Source of the DNA: Codonopsis lanceolata
Taxonomy: Eukaryota > Streptophyta > Magnoliopsida > Asterales > Campanulaceae
Length of the DNA stretch: 64,000 nt
Reading direction: 5' to 3'
Assembly: GCA_013146195.2 (NCBI GenBank)
Contig: CM028382.1
Coordinates: 5,552,434 to 5,616,433, forward strand
The notes below the pieces were generated by a model. That model was not told where the DNA came from, searched no databases, and saw only the letters and a list, made by a program, of their open reading frames with translations. Made by a program: the position numbers and the translations under genes. Numbering within the stretch: the first letter of the stretch is position 1; every line of letters begins with the position of its first letter. Positions 1 to 10,520 of this stretch are shown here, one piece after another.

Positions 1-1966
1 TTTTCAAGAGATGATCGATGCAATTGCAAAGTATGGTCCGGGTATAAAAGGTCCAAGTTACCATGAGGTGAGAGTTCCTTTTCTCAAGAAAAAGGTGAAT
101 GGGGTTAACAAATCAATGGAAGACCACAAAAAAGAATGGATACAACACGGTTGTTCCATTATGTTGGATGGGTGGAAAGACAAGAGGGAACGGACATTGG
201 TGAATTTTCTTGTCAATTGTCCCAAAGGAAGTATGTTTGTGGAGTCGGTTGATGCTTCTGATTATGCCAAGACTGGTGAGAAGATGTGTGAACTAGTTAG
301 TAATTTTGTGGAGAAAATTGGGCCTGAAATGTGGTTCAAGTTATTACGGATAATGCTTCGAATATGAAGTTGGCGGGTAAGAATCACTTCAATGTTACTT
401 CTTTAACTGAATAGTGAATATTGAATTATTGATACTCTTTTAGTCTTGTTAAAAGTGATTATTCTTTCCTTTTCATAGGGTCGATGTTGGAGGCAAAATA
501 TCCTCATCTGTATTGGACACCGTGTGCTGCCCAGCTTGGACTTGATTTTGGAAGATTTGTTTGAAATACCAAGTATCAAGTCAGAGTTTAAAAAGGCTGT
601 CAAGTTGAACAATTACATCTATAGTCGCCTCGGGGTAGTGAATATGATGAGGAAATTCACTAAGCTTGAGCTTGTAAGACCCGCAACAACTCAGTTTGCC
701 ATAGCTTTCCTTACTCTTTCAAGGAAAAAAGTACTAAAGAAAAACTTGAGGGCAATGTTCACCTCAGATGCTTGGAATACCAGCAGATGGGAAAAGGAGC
801 AAAAAAGGTAAACGTGCAGCAAGGATTGTTATGGATTTTAGATTTTGGACGGGAGCAACGGATGCTTTGAAGGTTGCTAGTCCTCTTGTGAAGGTTCTAC
901 GATTTGTTGATGGTGAGAAAAAACCTGCCATGGGATATCTCTACGAGGCTATGGATAGAGCAAAGGAGTTGATTGCGAAATTTTTTGATAACATTGAAGA
1001 GATACAGTGATTATTATCGAATCATTTATCGGAGGTGGGAGGATCAACTTCACCGGCCTTTACACGCAGCAGGTTACTACTTGAACCCTGAATTTTACTA
1101 CACAAATCCAGACATAGAGAATGATGTGGAGGTTAGAGAAGGGCTCCTCAAATGTATTGAGAGATTGGTACCCGAGGCGGACATACAAGACAAAATCAAC
1201 ACTGAGTTGAGTGCTTATAGGAATGCAGATCGTCATTTTGGGATGCCAATGGCTGTAAGACACATAGATAAAATGTCACCAGGTACTTTAACTATAATTA
1301 CACATTGATAATTTTATATATTTAATTTGAAATAGTTACTAATGAGAATAAATACGTTCAATAGCTGAGTGGAGGAGGTCTTATGGTAAAGGTACTCCAA
1401 ATTTACAGAAATTTGTCATCAAGGTTCTTAGCCTCACTTGTAGCGCATCCGGATGCGAGAGAAATTGGAGTTTTTTTGAGCACGTAAGTATTAAATAATC
1501 ATTAGTAATTACTAATTGGAAATTAGTTAATACTAGAAATTGTATTAGCGCTTATTCAATAATATTTAAATTTTAAATTGACATTGAAAGGTTCATAGCA
1601 AGAAAAGGAATCGATTGACTCAAGTTCGATTAAATGATTTGGTTTTCGTGAAGTATAATAGAGCCTTGAGACGAAGATACAATCTTCGAGACACAATTGA
1701 TCCCATCTCCTTGCCTGATATTGATGATGACAACGAGTGGTTTGTCGGTGAAGATGATGACATGTTTGATGATGGTCTCAATTGAGAGCAAATTAGTAGA
1801 GCTAGTGGGGCTGAGGATCCTCTTTATTACACAAGATCTGGTACCGGTTTTGGGGGACGGACCGGATATGCCGGTGGAGGTCGAGGCCCGAGGTGGCGGT
1901 CGAATTTCTGTGCCAATTGTTGGACTTGGAGGTGCTAGTAGTTCAAGGCAAAGCGTGTATTATTCT
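1..1966 (+). pseudogene. Degenerate hAT-family transposase gene, left-truncated by window edge
   Basis: This encodes a plant hAT transposase, the cut-and-paste enzyme of that superfamily. The first 360 bases give a DUF659-like block (WIQHGCSIMLDGWKD). The next exon has YPHLYWTPCAAQ, then a middle region with LHAAGYYLNPEFYY. The C-terminal dimerisation region shows CERNWSFFEH, followed by KKRNRLTQ and an acidic tail ending near 1783. Three GT-AG introns can be placed by frame: 377-478, 1283-1364 and 1484-1590; each joins sensible hAT sequence. Reading-frame breaks near 532, 805 and 1005 make it a pseudogene. The N-terminal BED zinc finger and the 5' end lie outside the window. No terminal repeat was found on the right, where LINE-A begins almost at once. 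The superfamily call is firm; mobility is very unlikely. Confidence 0.85.
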
Positions 1967-4037
1967 TCGTGACATTAAGAAAGCTCGTCCTCGAGTTTTG
2001 AAGTGGTGAAGAATGAGAAGTATCCACATTTGATGAAAGCTGCTACCATGGAGAGAACGTTTTTCAACGCGGGTAGGAAATTGTTCGAGATTCACAGATG
2101 GAAAGAGAAGAGTGGAGATATGTTTCGATTCCAGGAGAGATCCAGAGGAAGACTTCATGAGTTAGTGATTTCCAGCCATGAGTTGGCCTCGGTTTGTGAG
2201 TATCTGGAGAAGGCGACTCAGCTCAAAGGAGTTTTTTGGAGGAAGCGATAAGGGAAGTCAAGGGAAGTCTTGTTGGCGAGTGAGTTAAATAGGTCGGGGA
2301 AATTTTTCAGAGTCGCCGTAAAGGGACCAGGGAGACAAAAGACGATTTGTATCCCTGAAGGATATGTAGGCTCTGGGTGGAGCTGGGTGGTGGGTAAGAT
2401 TCGTAGGTTCGCAGGTATCAGCTCTCCCCTGTCCAAGCGATCACCTAAGTCTTACAAGGAAGCGGCGGAGATACAACCTTGGCCAGACTTAGTTTCTTGT
2501 GTTCGAAACTCGGAGATTAGAGATGGAAGAGTCATTCAGGTGGAGGCCAACTCTAGTAAAGGGACTTATTCGTTTATGGAGAGATGTTTGGTGGGGAGGA
2601 TTGGGGAATAGGTTGGTCTGTCTCCGAACAAAGACGAGATACAGAGATGGGTAGACAAAAGATGGAAGTCGCAGGTGGCGTTGGAGTTAAAGTCATGGCA
2701 GAGAAGCTTTTTCTTTTTGTTTTTCCGTCTAAGGAAGAAGCGGGAAGGATTCTTTCACATACTCCTTGGGTCTTTGATTCGCAACACCTAATTCTGGAGA
2801 GATGGAGTCCATTTACCTGCTGTCATCGAGAAGGGACAAAACCCACTTCGGTGTGGATTCGAGCGGTGGGATTACCAATTCATCTTTGGGGTAGCAAGGT
2901 TTTTCGGGTTATTGGAGATTTGTGTGGAGGCTTCATTGACGTTGATGCAGAGACGAAGAATAAGGGGGATTTAAGGTGGGCCAGAATCTTGGTTCATTCT
3001 AGGTCAAAGCTCCCGGCTTCGATCTCTGTAGAAGAGGGCGCAAACCTATTCGAGGTTCCTATCTGGGTGGAGACATTGCCGATGGCCGGATTCGGTGTGG
3101 GGAGGGGAGCCGTGGCGGAGGAGTACCGGAGAAGACAAAGAATGGCAAAGGGAGGATCGAACGCTTAGAAAGATTATGTGTGGCGCCGAAACGATGCTGT
3201 GGCGCGACCGCAAATGGCACGTGTGCAGTTAGCACTTCAAATTCAAAATTTAAACTGGCTGCGAGAGACGACGTCGTTTTTGGTGAGGACGAGTTTCAGG
3301 CCAAGGTGGCCCATTGTGTTGTGAGCCAATCAGAGCCGGATGCAGGTGCTTTTGGGCTTTCTTATTCTCAAAGCCCATTTGAGTTTATTTTACATCCTGA
3401 GCTACAACAGGCCTAAATGGGTTATTTGAAGGATTTATTTAAGAATGGGCCGGAGGCTAATCTGGATAATTTTAATTCGGGGGCCTTGGTAATTCTTTAT
3501 TGATAGATGGGGCAGAAGCCCAAAATGATCATTTTAAGAATCAGGTTGACGGGTTCATTTCTGATAAGGCCAATCCTTTAAAGGGCGGACAGGTTGGGGA
3601 GAAGACTCTAGTTGAAGGGCTGGGTGGCAGCGTCAACAATTTGATAAATGGCAAGGTTGTCAACGAGGTTGATTTGACTCATCAAGCAGAGTATAGTGGG
3701 GAGACATCGCAAAGGGCTCAGTGCGAAAAGGTCGTTGTAGATTCGGTTTCGAATGGTCTTCACGAAGCAGCTCCTTCGGCCAATTTGGGAATGGCAGATT
3801 CTGGGGATTTTCTGGAGTGGGTGTTCAGTCGAGATCTTCGTCAAAGCAGCGGCAACAGGGGTAAGTACGTGGATCGTTGTCTATTTGAGGAGTGGGCAGT
3901 TGCTGAAGGTTTTTTAGCAGGTGAGAATGCTTTGCTTACTCTCGAGTCAGGCCGGGACATGAAGCGAAACTCTTGAATGTCGGGAATTTTGGGCTTGAGT
4001 CTTTGTCATCTATTGACAAGATGGAGGAGGAGCAGCC

Positions 4038-6178
4038 TGTCACGCCCCAAATCAGCCCCTACGTGGGACTCAACTTAGAACGTGATCAACCGGTTGTTTT
4101 TCACATTTAAACCCTTTCACTAAAACCAAAGAAATAATGTTTTGGATAACAAAAGATTATATACATAAGTCTCCCAGAGACTAACAGAAGGTTACAAAGG
4201 TTACTAGTTCCCAATGTTTACAAAACAAAGAAAGACTACTAGTCTTCCTACACAGCGGAATAAGTAGCGCAGCTACAATCATAATAAACCAAGAATGCTA
4301 CCCCAAAAGAATTTCAACCTCTAGCACTCCGGCTTTGCACTCTTGCTCACGCTTGTCTCCCTGCTTGGCTGTGATCTAAGGAACACAAATAATAAAGGAT
4401 GAGTCGAAACTCAGTAGGGTTCAACTATACTTATGCATGTTATGCATGAATGCATCATAAAAGAAGTGCCATGATGCTAAACAGTTCATATCACAACTAA
4501 GCAAGTAGTTCAATCACATATTATTCATTTAGGGCCTGAGCCAAAACAAGTAGGATACAAAGGTCGAGAATCATCTCCGACCTGCCGCTTCCATCCAACA
4601 CCACTCTTATTCTTGATCATGAAGCACCTCAAACTTGTTGTTATTTTCCAGGGATATGTCAACACGGACTAGGTCCCTACAACCCTAGCACCCGCGTGGA
4701 CTACACACAACACAATCAGTGAAGTGCCTTCCTCCATTATGGCTGTAATGGAGGGGTTAGGCAAGAATAGAACTTCGCTGCTAACTCTCCCTACATCTCC
4801 GCCCCGGGATTATCAGAGGAACGTTCTAAACCCCCATAACATGTTGTTCAAACCACTTGTTGTTCACATTCTTGTTGTTGTCACAATCAAACATCACTTG
4901 GTGTTATATCCACATGTTTTTCATACTCAAAGTCATGGAATTGTCAAATTGTTCATAGTACCACTTAGTGCCAAGCAAGAGTGGCAATGAGTTATAAAGT
5001 AAACCCATTGATACTCCATTAATACAATGCAATCTAGCTCATGTTGTTCATACCATTACAAGGTTCAAACCATAGTCTTCATATAATTGCACAACATAAT
5101 AATACAAGCCCCAAACTTCATGAATTACAAGCCTTTACCAAGTCTACAAGGAGTTTAACACCAAATTCACATCTTACTACACATAGCTACCCAAGTAATC
5201 ATCTTCAAAGGATTCAAATCATAAACTTAAGAGTTCCATCATGGAATTCATCAAGATGTTCATCAATATTGCTCAATTACATGGAATTAATGAACAAACA
5301 TAAGCAAGTAAATCCCCCTACCTCTTGTAGATCTTAAACACCAATGGTTTCAAAATATTTTTGGTTCAAAACACTCCCCTTGATGAGCTCTACAACTTTA
5401 TTGAAGATGGTATTGGCAAAGGATGAGTTTTAGGCCTTCAATTCCAAGAAATTCACTAAAAAACCCTATGTTTTTGCTCACTCTCTCTTTGTGTACGAAA
5501 ATGGTGATGTTAGGAGGTGGAAGAGGTATTCCTTGGCTTTATTCAGCTGTAGATAAGAGTGGGAAGGGTCCCCACACAAAGCATGAGGTGTCACAACCTC
5601 TTTGGTTGACATTAATCCAAGATTAAGCTAAGTAATCTTGATTAACACTAATTAATCATACTTAAGACCCCTTAATCGGGATTAATCTAATTAATTATAC
5701 TTAACCCTAACTAATCATGATTAGTCAAATTGATCCCAACTATACCACAAATTCCAGCAGGTTTCGCACCCAAGGTTGGAAATATTTCGCACTGAAATAT
5801 TCGCCCGCAAAACCAAAGCTATATTGGCAGATTTGAAACAGTAACAACCGCACCTAGGGTGGTAAATATTTCGCACCCACGAAAGCAAAATGTTGAGGCA
5901 ATTACAATTCCAGAATATATCGCACCCTGGGTGGGAAATATTTCGCACCCAGAGCTGTTTTGGAGTTTTATTCCAACATTGGCAAATTAACAACAAGCCA
6001 TATTAGGGTATCAACATCCCCCTATCCAACTTGGAATTCAAAACATTTACATGTAATTCAATCAATTAACACACATTAACAATTTATTATCATGCTATTA
6101 AGGTTAGAATGCATTTCAAAACACTTGGGTGTTACAAGTTATGAGGTAGTTATGCTTACTAAAATCTTGGGTGTTGCA
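4038..6178. mobile_element. Solo LTR (about 2.1 kb) inserted in LINE-A ORF1
   Basis: The segment starts TGTCACGCCCCAA and ends CTTGGGTGTTGCA, a TG...CA pair with near-complementary ends. It is flanked by CAGCC (4033-4037) and CAACC (6179-6183), a 5-bp target duplication with one mismatch. It has no coding capacity typical of gag or pol; ORFs within it are short and unrecognised. Removing it with one duplication copy rejoins ORF1 in frame (EEEQP to VEEGEP). Length, termini and duplication fit a solo LTR left by LTR-LTR recombination. The strand cannot be assigned. A cluster of palindromic repeats lies at 5760-5955. Confidence 0.78.
5760..5955. repeat. Three quasi-palindromic repeats in the solo LTR
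   Basis: A unit of about 35 bp recurs near 5762-5792, 5848-5880 and 5921-5955, at spacings of roughly 75-90 bp. Its core GGAAATATTTCGCACC is close to a palindrome (GGTGSGAAATATTTCSCACC). The copies differ at a few positions. Confidence 0.7.
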
Positions 6179-6547
6179 CAACCAGTGGAGGAAGGTGAAC
6201 CTATTTCTTGTACTCTGATTAATATGATTAGTCTAGAAGACAATAGTGAAGTGGATTATCTCACAGATAAAGAAGTGGAGGAGGATATTTCGCTATGGGT
6301 TAAACAAAAGGCTATAGGTGCCGGGAAGGCTTTGGGGGTGGCTGGTTCAAGTTATGAGGATCAGATTTTGTCGTTACTGCTGGACATCGAAAAGAAGTGG
6401 AGAACGTCAGGGGGTGGTAGTGCTAAGAGGCAGAACAAAACTAGGGAGAAAGGTAAAAGGGAACTTAAGCAGTTGTGCAGTAGCCTTAACGCTGATATGT
6501 TTTTGTGCCAGGGAGAGGGGGATAGAAGGAGGAAAAAATAGTTTAAT

Positions 6548-6740
6548 ATGCATATAAGAATTGTGTCTTGAAATGTGTGGGGTATTAATGATGCAAATAA
6601 AGGAACTCTGATAAAAGGATTGATCAGGAGATGGAAACCAACTATTGTTTGTCTGCAAGAAACGGAAATGGAGAAGATTGATGTTAGAATCATTGATAGT
6701 ATTTGGAGTGCTAGAGGGGTGGATTGGGTTCAACAATTTT
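6548..6740 (+). pseudogene. LINE-A ORF2 start: AP endonuclease N-terminus only
   Basis: Starts at ATG 6548. The first residues resemble the endonuclease opening (M-x-I-x-I-x-S-x-N-V-x-G), here with a stop (TGA) in place of the Trp codon before NVWGIN. LIRRWKPTIVCLQETE follows, with the catalytic-site Glu in LQETE. The frame runs to WVQQF and is then cut at about 6740 by the antisense LINE-B. Only about 65 of more than 1,000 expected codons remain. Confidence 0.8.
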
Positions 6741-8107
6741 GCCAAGAAATACAATGCGCTTTAAGTTTACCATCCACATCCCCCCAGAAAAAATTGGCAA
6801 GCATCCTATTAATATGCTTAATCACAGCAGCAGGAGGGTCTAAAATCACTATTTGATACATAATGATTGAATGCAGAACGGAGTTGATAAGAGTCACTCT
6901 TCCCGCGTGACTAAGGAAAGCCCCCATCCACGAATTGATTTTGGTTTGCAATTTCTCAATGAGAGGATCAAAAAGACATTTTTTCTTTCTACCCTCAAAA
7001 AGCGGACAACCAAGATAGGATACTGGAAGCATTTTATGACTAAAACCAACATGCCTACAAATGGAAGAAATTCTAGCATCCGAAATGTTGTGAGAAACCA
7101 TGAAGTTGCTCTTACCTTGGTTAATTAATTGCCCAGAACACTGCTCATATAGGCTAAGAAAATTCTGATGCTGAAGAAGAGAGTTTTTGGACCCATTACA
7201 AAAGATAACGATGTCGTCCGCAAACACAAGATGAGATATAATAGGACACCCCCTCGAAGAGGAATAAGCGAAGTTAGGATGGGCAGCCTGAAGATTATTT
7301 AAGCCCCGACTAAGAATTTCTACTGCAATTATGAATAAACTTGGAGAGAGAGGATCCTCCTGACGAAGACCCCGAGAGGAATGAAAAAATTTAGCCGACG
7401 AACCATTAATTGAAACTGAAAACCAGTTATTAGAAATAACCCTCCAAATAATATCAATGAATGTCTCGCTGAAACCAAATTTTCGAAGAACCCCAATGAG
7501 AAAAATCCAAGAAACCCTATCAAAGGCTTTGGCCATGTCTAATTTAATGATAACATTGGTCCCATTAACCTTTTTCTTGAGTTGATGAGATAATTCATGA
7601 GAAAGCAGCAAGTTGTCTTGAATGAGCCTCCATTTTGTAAATGCGCTCTGATTTTCTGAAATAATAGAAGGGAGAACTAGAGCCAGCTGAGAAGATATAA
7701 TTTTGGTGATGATCTTGTTGCAGGAGTTACAAAGATTGATCGGTCGAAGGTCTTTGAAGGTTTCAATGTGACTGGTCTTTGGGATAGTGATTACGAGGGT
7801 GCTAGTCCAAGATTTTAGCATTTCAAAGACAGCAAAAAATTCAGAGACCGCAAGAAAGAGATCTGGAGCAATAATATCCCAGCATTCCGTATAGAATTTA
7901 CCTGAGAAACCATCGAGTCCTGCTGCACTGTCCCCATTAAGATCAAAAACGGCCTTCTTAAGTTCTTCAAAAGAGGGAGGGTTAGAGAGCAGGTTATTCT
8001 GATCAGATGAGATTAAGGACGGAATGACTGAAAGGAGATTACTATCAGAGCATGGACAAGCAATGAGCTGATCCGTGAAATATTCAATAGCAGCAGTTTT
8101 AATGGAG
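6741..8107 (-). pseudogene. LINE-B ORF2 reverse transcriptase segment
   Basis: This is the RT of a plant L1-type LINE, which copies element RNA into DNA at the nicked target. The stretch is open for more than 450 codons. It shows LDGFSGKFY, the fingers/palm block TIPKTSHIETFKDLRPINLC, KLDMAKAFDRVSW, GLRQEDPLSPSLFI, and the catalytic HLVFADD box (FADD encoded at 7213-7224), so the catalytic Asp pair is intact. It ends with SYLGCPLFEG and an FFWG motif at the truncation. The N-terminal side is cut at 8107 by the solo LTR; the frame resumes exactly at 9353. This is the best-preserved RT domain in the window. Confidence 0.88.
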
Positions 8108-8112
8108 GCTTC

Positions 8113-9347
8113 TGTGGGTCCCATTGAGCACAATAATAAGCTAGAAAGGGGGGGTTGAATAGCTTATTAACACTTTAAAAACTTTTGAGTAAGTTCCTTG
8201 AAAGTTACTTGCAATCTATGAAAATAATCAAGTAGCGGAAAACCTTCAAGAAAATTGTTCCAGTGCTTAGATAAGGACTACCGGTAGACCTTTTGAGATT
8301 ACTTAAGTTCTGCTGAAATGGATAATATAAACAATGAAACTAAGCAGTTCAATAAATAGACAGACAGTAGGAAATAACACAAGTATTTTGGGATGGTTCA
8401 CACTATAATGAGTGATACGTCCACCACCAAGGCTGTCAACCTTGGATTTAAATTGTGCACTATGTTTTCCACTTAGATCAATTACAAAGAATATCCCTAA
8501 TGGATCGTGTACAAAATATTGACTTGTGTTTGGGTCTAGGGAATTAAATATATGTAAATACAAGATATTTAATTAGATGCGGAAAATATAGTTAATGGAA
8601 GTTAACAACAAGAAGAATAAAGCAATAAATGTTGAAGAGCGACTTCTTGTTGTTGACGAGGACTTCTAGATCTGTCGAGGATCTATTGAATGCAAGCCGA
8701 AAGACTTGGAGTTGTGTAGATTGAGCAATTCTTTAAGTGTTCGATTGATTCTGCATGTTGTGTTGTTCCATCTTCAATGGCGTATTTAAAGCAGTGCATT
8801 TCAAAAGAATCGTTGGAGAGGGCGAAGACTTCAGCAGCTCTATTCATAAATGCATTAAATGCGTGGGCGTCGATCAAGGATTTTCGTCTTCACAGATATC
8901 TAGGGCGATAATCATTTCGAGATCTTCAAAAAGGTGGGCGATTTGGTGTCGATTTGAGATGAAGCGAAAGTAGGGGCGACGCTTTCTTGCTTTTCACTGC
9001 TCAGACGAAAAGGTCTTCTGCTTTTCGGAAAGTTGCTTTCGGCGGCTTGACATGTCAGGGAATAACTTTAGATTAATTCAAATAATATATGGAAATAAGT
9101 TTGAATTAATCCAGCTAGCTTTCTATTTGGAGGGACACGTAGAAAGCGAATCAGTGGACACGAGGTCTACCGATCTTATGCTTTGAGCAGTCTTAGGGAA
9201 GGCGAGAAGGGTCTTCCTTCTGAAAAAAGTCCTACAAAAACTATACAAGACAAAGTTCTATACACATTGCCACGCTAATCGACGGCCCGATTAGCCATAA
9301 AACTAGTAATGTCTTGTCGAGATATAAATTTAACATAAGAATCAACA
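8113..9347. mobile_element. Solo LTR (1,235 bp) inserted in LINE-B ORF2
   Basis: It begins TGTGGGTCCC and ends AGAATCAACA on the plus strand. It is flanked by a perfect 5-bp target duplication, GCTTC, at 8108-8112 and 9348-9352. Excision with one copy joins the two halves of LINE-B ORF2 in the same frame. No gag/pol sequence is inside. Just inside the left end is a perfect inverted repeat, AATAAGCTA (8130s) and TAGCTTATT, flanking a G7 run. Strand unknown. Confidence 0.8.
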
Positions 9348-9352
9348 GCTTC

Positions 9353-10520
9353 AGTGTCAGCGATGGTTCCATGCATATCAGAAATGCGGTGGATGGCAAG
9401 TTTGTTACGGGTTTGCTTAGCCGACGAGTGAAACAATTTAGTGTTGTCGTCCCCTTCTTGAAGCCAGCGCAAGTAAGATTTTTGTCTCCAATAATCTTCT
9501 TCAAGTTTTAATTTTTTCTTTAGCGTAGCTTGAGCCAAATGGAGAGCAGCACGGTTGGAATCAGTGTGAATATTCTCATAAATAATCTCCCTTTCTAACA
9601 CATCATCTTCAGCCTGTTTTGATAGACTGGAAGATATTCCCAAAAACATTTTTACACCAGGTTTTGAGAGCAGCCATGGTAGCTTTTAGCTTGTTGGAGA
9701 AACGAACCATAGGTCTGCCACCTGCATTAAGGAGCCAAGCATTCTTAACCGTATCAAGGAAGGAGTGATGAGACACCCAAATATTAAGAAACCTGAACTG
9801 ATAGGGCCTGAATTTCGTGGACTGATTAATAGAAAGAAGAAGTGGGGAATGATCTGAACATGTTCTATTGAGGTGATCAACCGAGGTAAGGGCGAACGAG
9901 GAGAGCCAAATAGGGTTACAAATAACACGGCCAATTCTCTGGTAGATGGTTGCTTTCCCGTCCCTGTTATTGCTCCATGTATACTTGCTGCCGTGGTACT
10001 CGAGATCAGAAAGACCTGCTGCATTAAGGCAGGCCTGGAAATCCAAAGCGCCTTGCCTATCCCAGCCAACACCACCAATTTTCTCATGTGATGAGAGAAT
10101 AATATTAAAATCGCCAAGAACAAGCCAGGGAGAATTGCCAAGATCCAAACTTAAATCAATAAGATCATTCCAAAGCTCTTGCCGTTCAATAGAAGTGCAT
10201 TTCGCATAGACCATGGAAATATAAGCCGAGTTAGCTCAAGTGTAATGGTGAATGCTAAGGGTAAGATGTTGCGTAGAGTCATATACAACCTGGCAACTGA
10301 AAGCAGACTTGGCAAAAATCTAAATAGAGTTAGCCGTGTTACAGAAGTAATATCGAAATTTGAGTTTTTTAGCAACAAAAGGAAGTTTATCACTGCCTAT
10401 CATAGGTTCACATAAAGTGAGCAAAGAGATTTGGTGCATCGAAACAAGCTTCTTAAGACGGGTAATAGTGGAATCATTACCCACACCCCTAAGATTCCAG
10501 CATAAGGTTTTAATTATCAT
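9353..10520 (-). pseudogene. LINE-B ORF2 AP endonuclease and linker
   Basis: ORF2 starts at ATG 10520 with IIKTLCWNLRGVGN. It continues through TLCEPM (in place of QETK), LVLGDFNIILSSHEK (metal-binding GDFN), GSKYTWSNNRDGKATIYQRI and the CSDHSPLLLSI box. The linker then has DDNTKLFHSSAKQTRNKL and stops at the solo LTR. The frame shifts near 10200-10330 and near 9630, so it is not translatable as one protein. The endonuclease nicks target DNA to prime reverse transcription. Its start overlaps the ORF1 stop by 11 bases. Confidence 0.85.

Larger units (their letters stand above)
2003..6541 (+). pseudogene. LINE-A ORF1 (DUF4283-like nucleic-acid-binding protein), interrupted
   Basis: ORF1 proteins of plant L1 LINEs bind the element RNA. 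The reading frame is scattered over 2003-2251, 2270-2611, 2584-3168, 3180-3416 and 3500-3976. The 2584-3168 piece holds the best core: FPSKEEAGRILSHTPWVFD, then VWIRAVGLPIHLWG and GDLRWARILV, as in DUF4283 proteins. The tail resumes after the solo LTR at 6184-6541 with EDISLWVKQKA and LLDIEKKW, and ends in a basic stretch. That tail matches the ORF1 tails of LINE-C (19830-20094) and LINE-D (28800-29060). Several frameshifts and stops make it non-functional. The endonuclease ORF follows 6 bases after its stop. Confidence 0.82.
1968..6740 (+). mobile_element. LINE-A: L1-type non-LTR retrotransposon, ORF2 truncated, split by a solo LTR
   Basis: The element has an ORF1 with a DUF4283-like domain followed by the first ~65 codons of an ORF2 AP endonuclease. 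The 5' boundary is approximate: LINE coding begins at 2003, shortly after the hAT gene. The solo LTR at 4038-6178 interrupts ORF1. ORF2 stops matching at about 6740, where LINE-B begins in the opposite orientation, so the 3' end and poly(A) are lost. Confidence 0.85.

Noticed and set aside
4724..5626. Three ORFs of 67-98 codons in the large solo LTR
   Set aside because: No similarity to gag or pol, biased composition, and they lie in an LTR; treated as chance frames.
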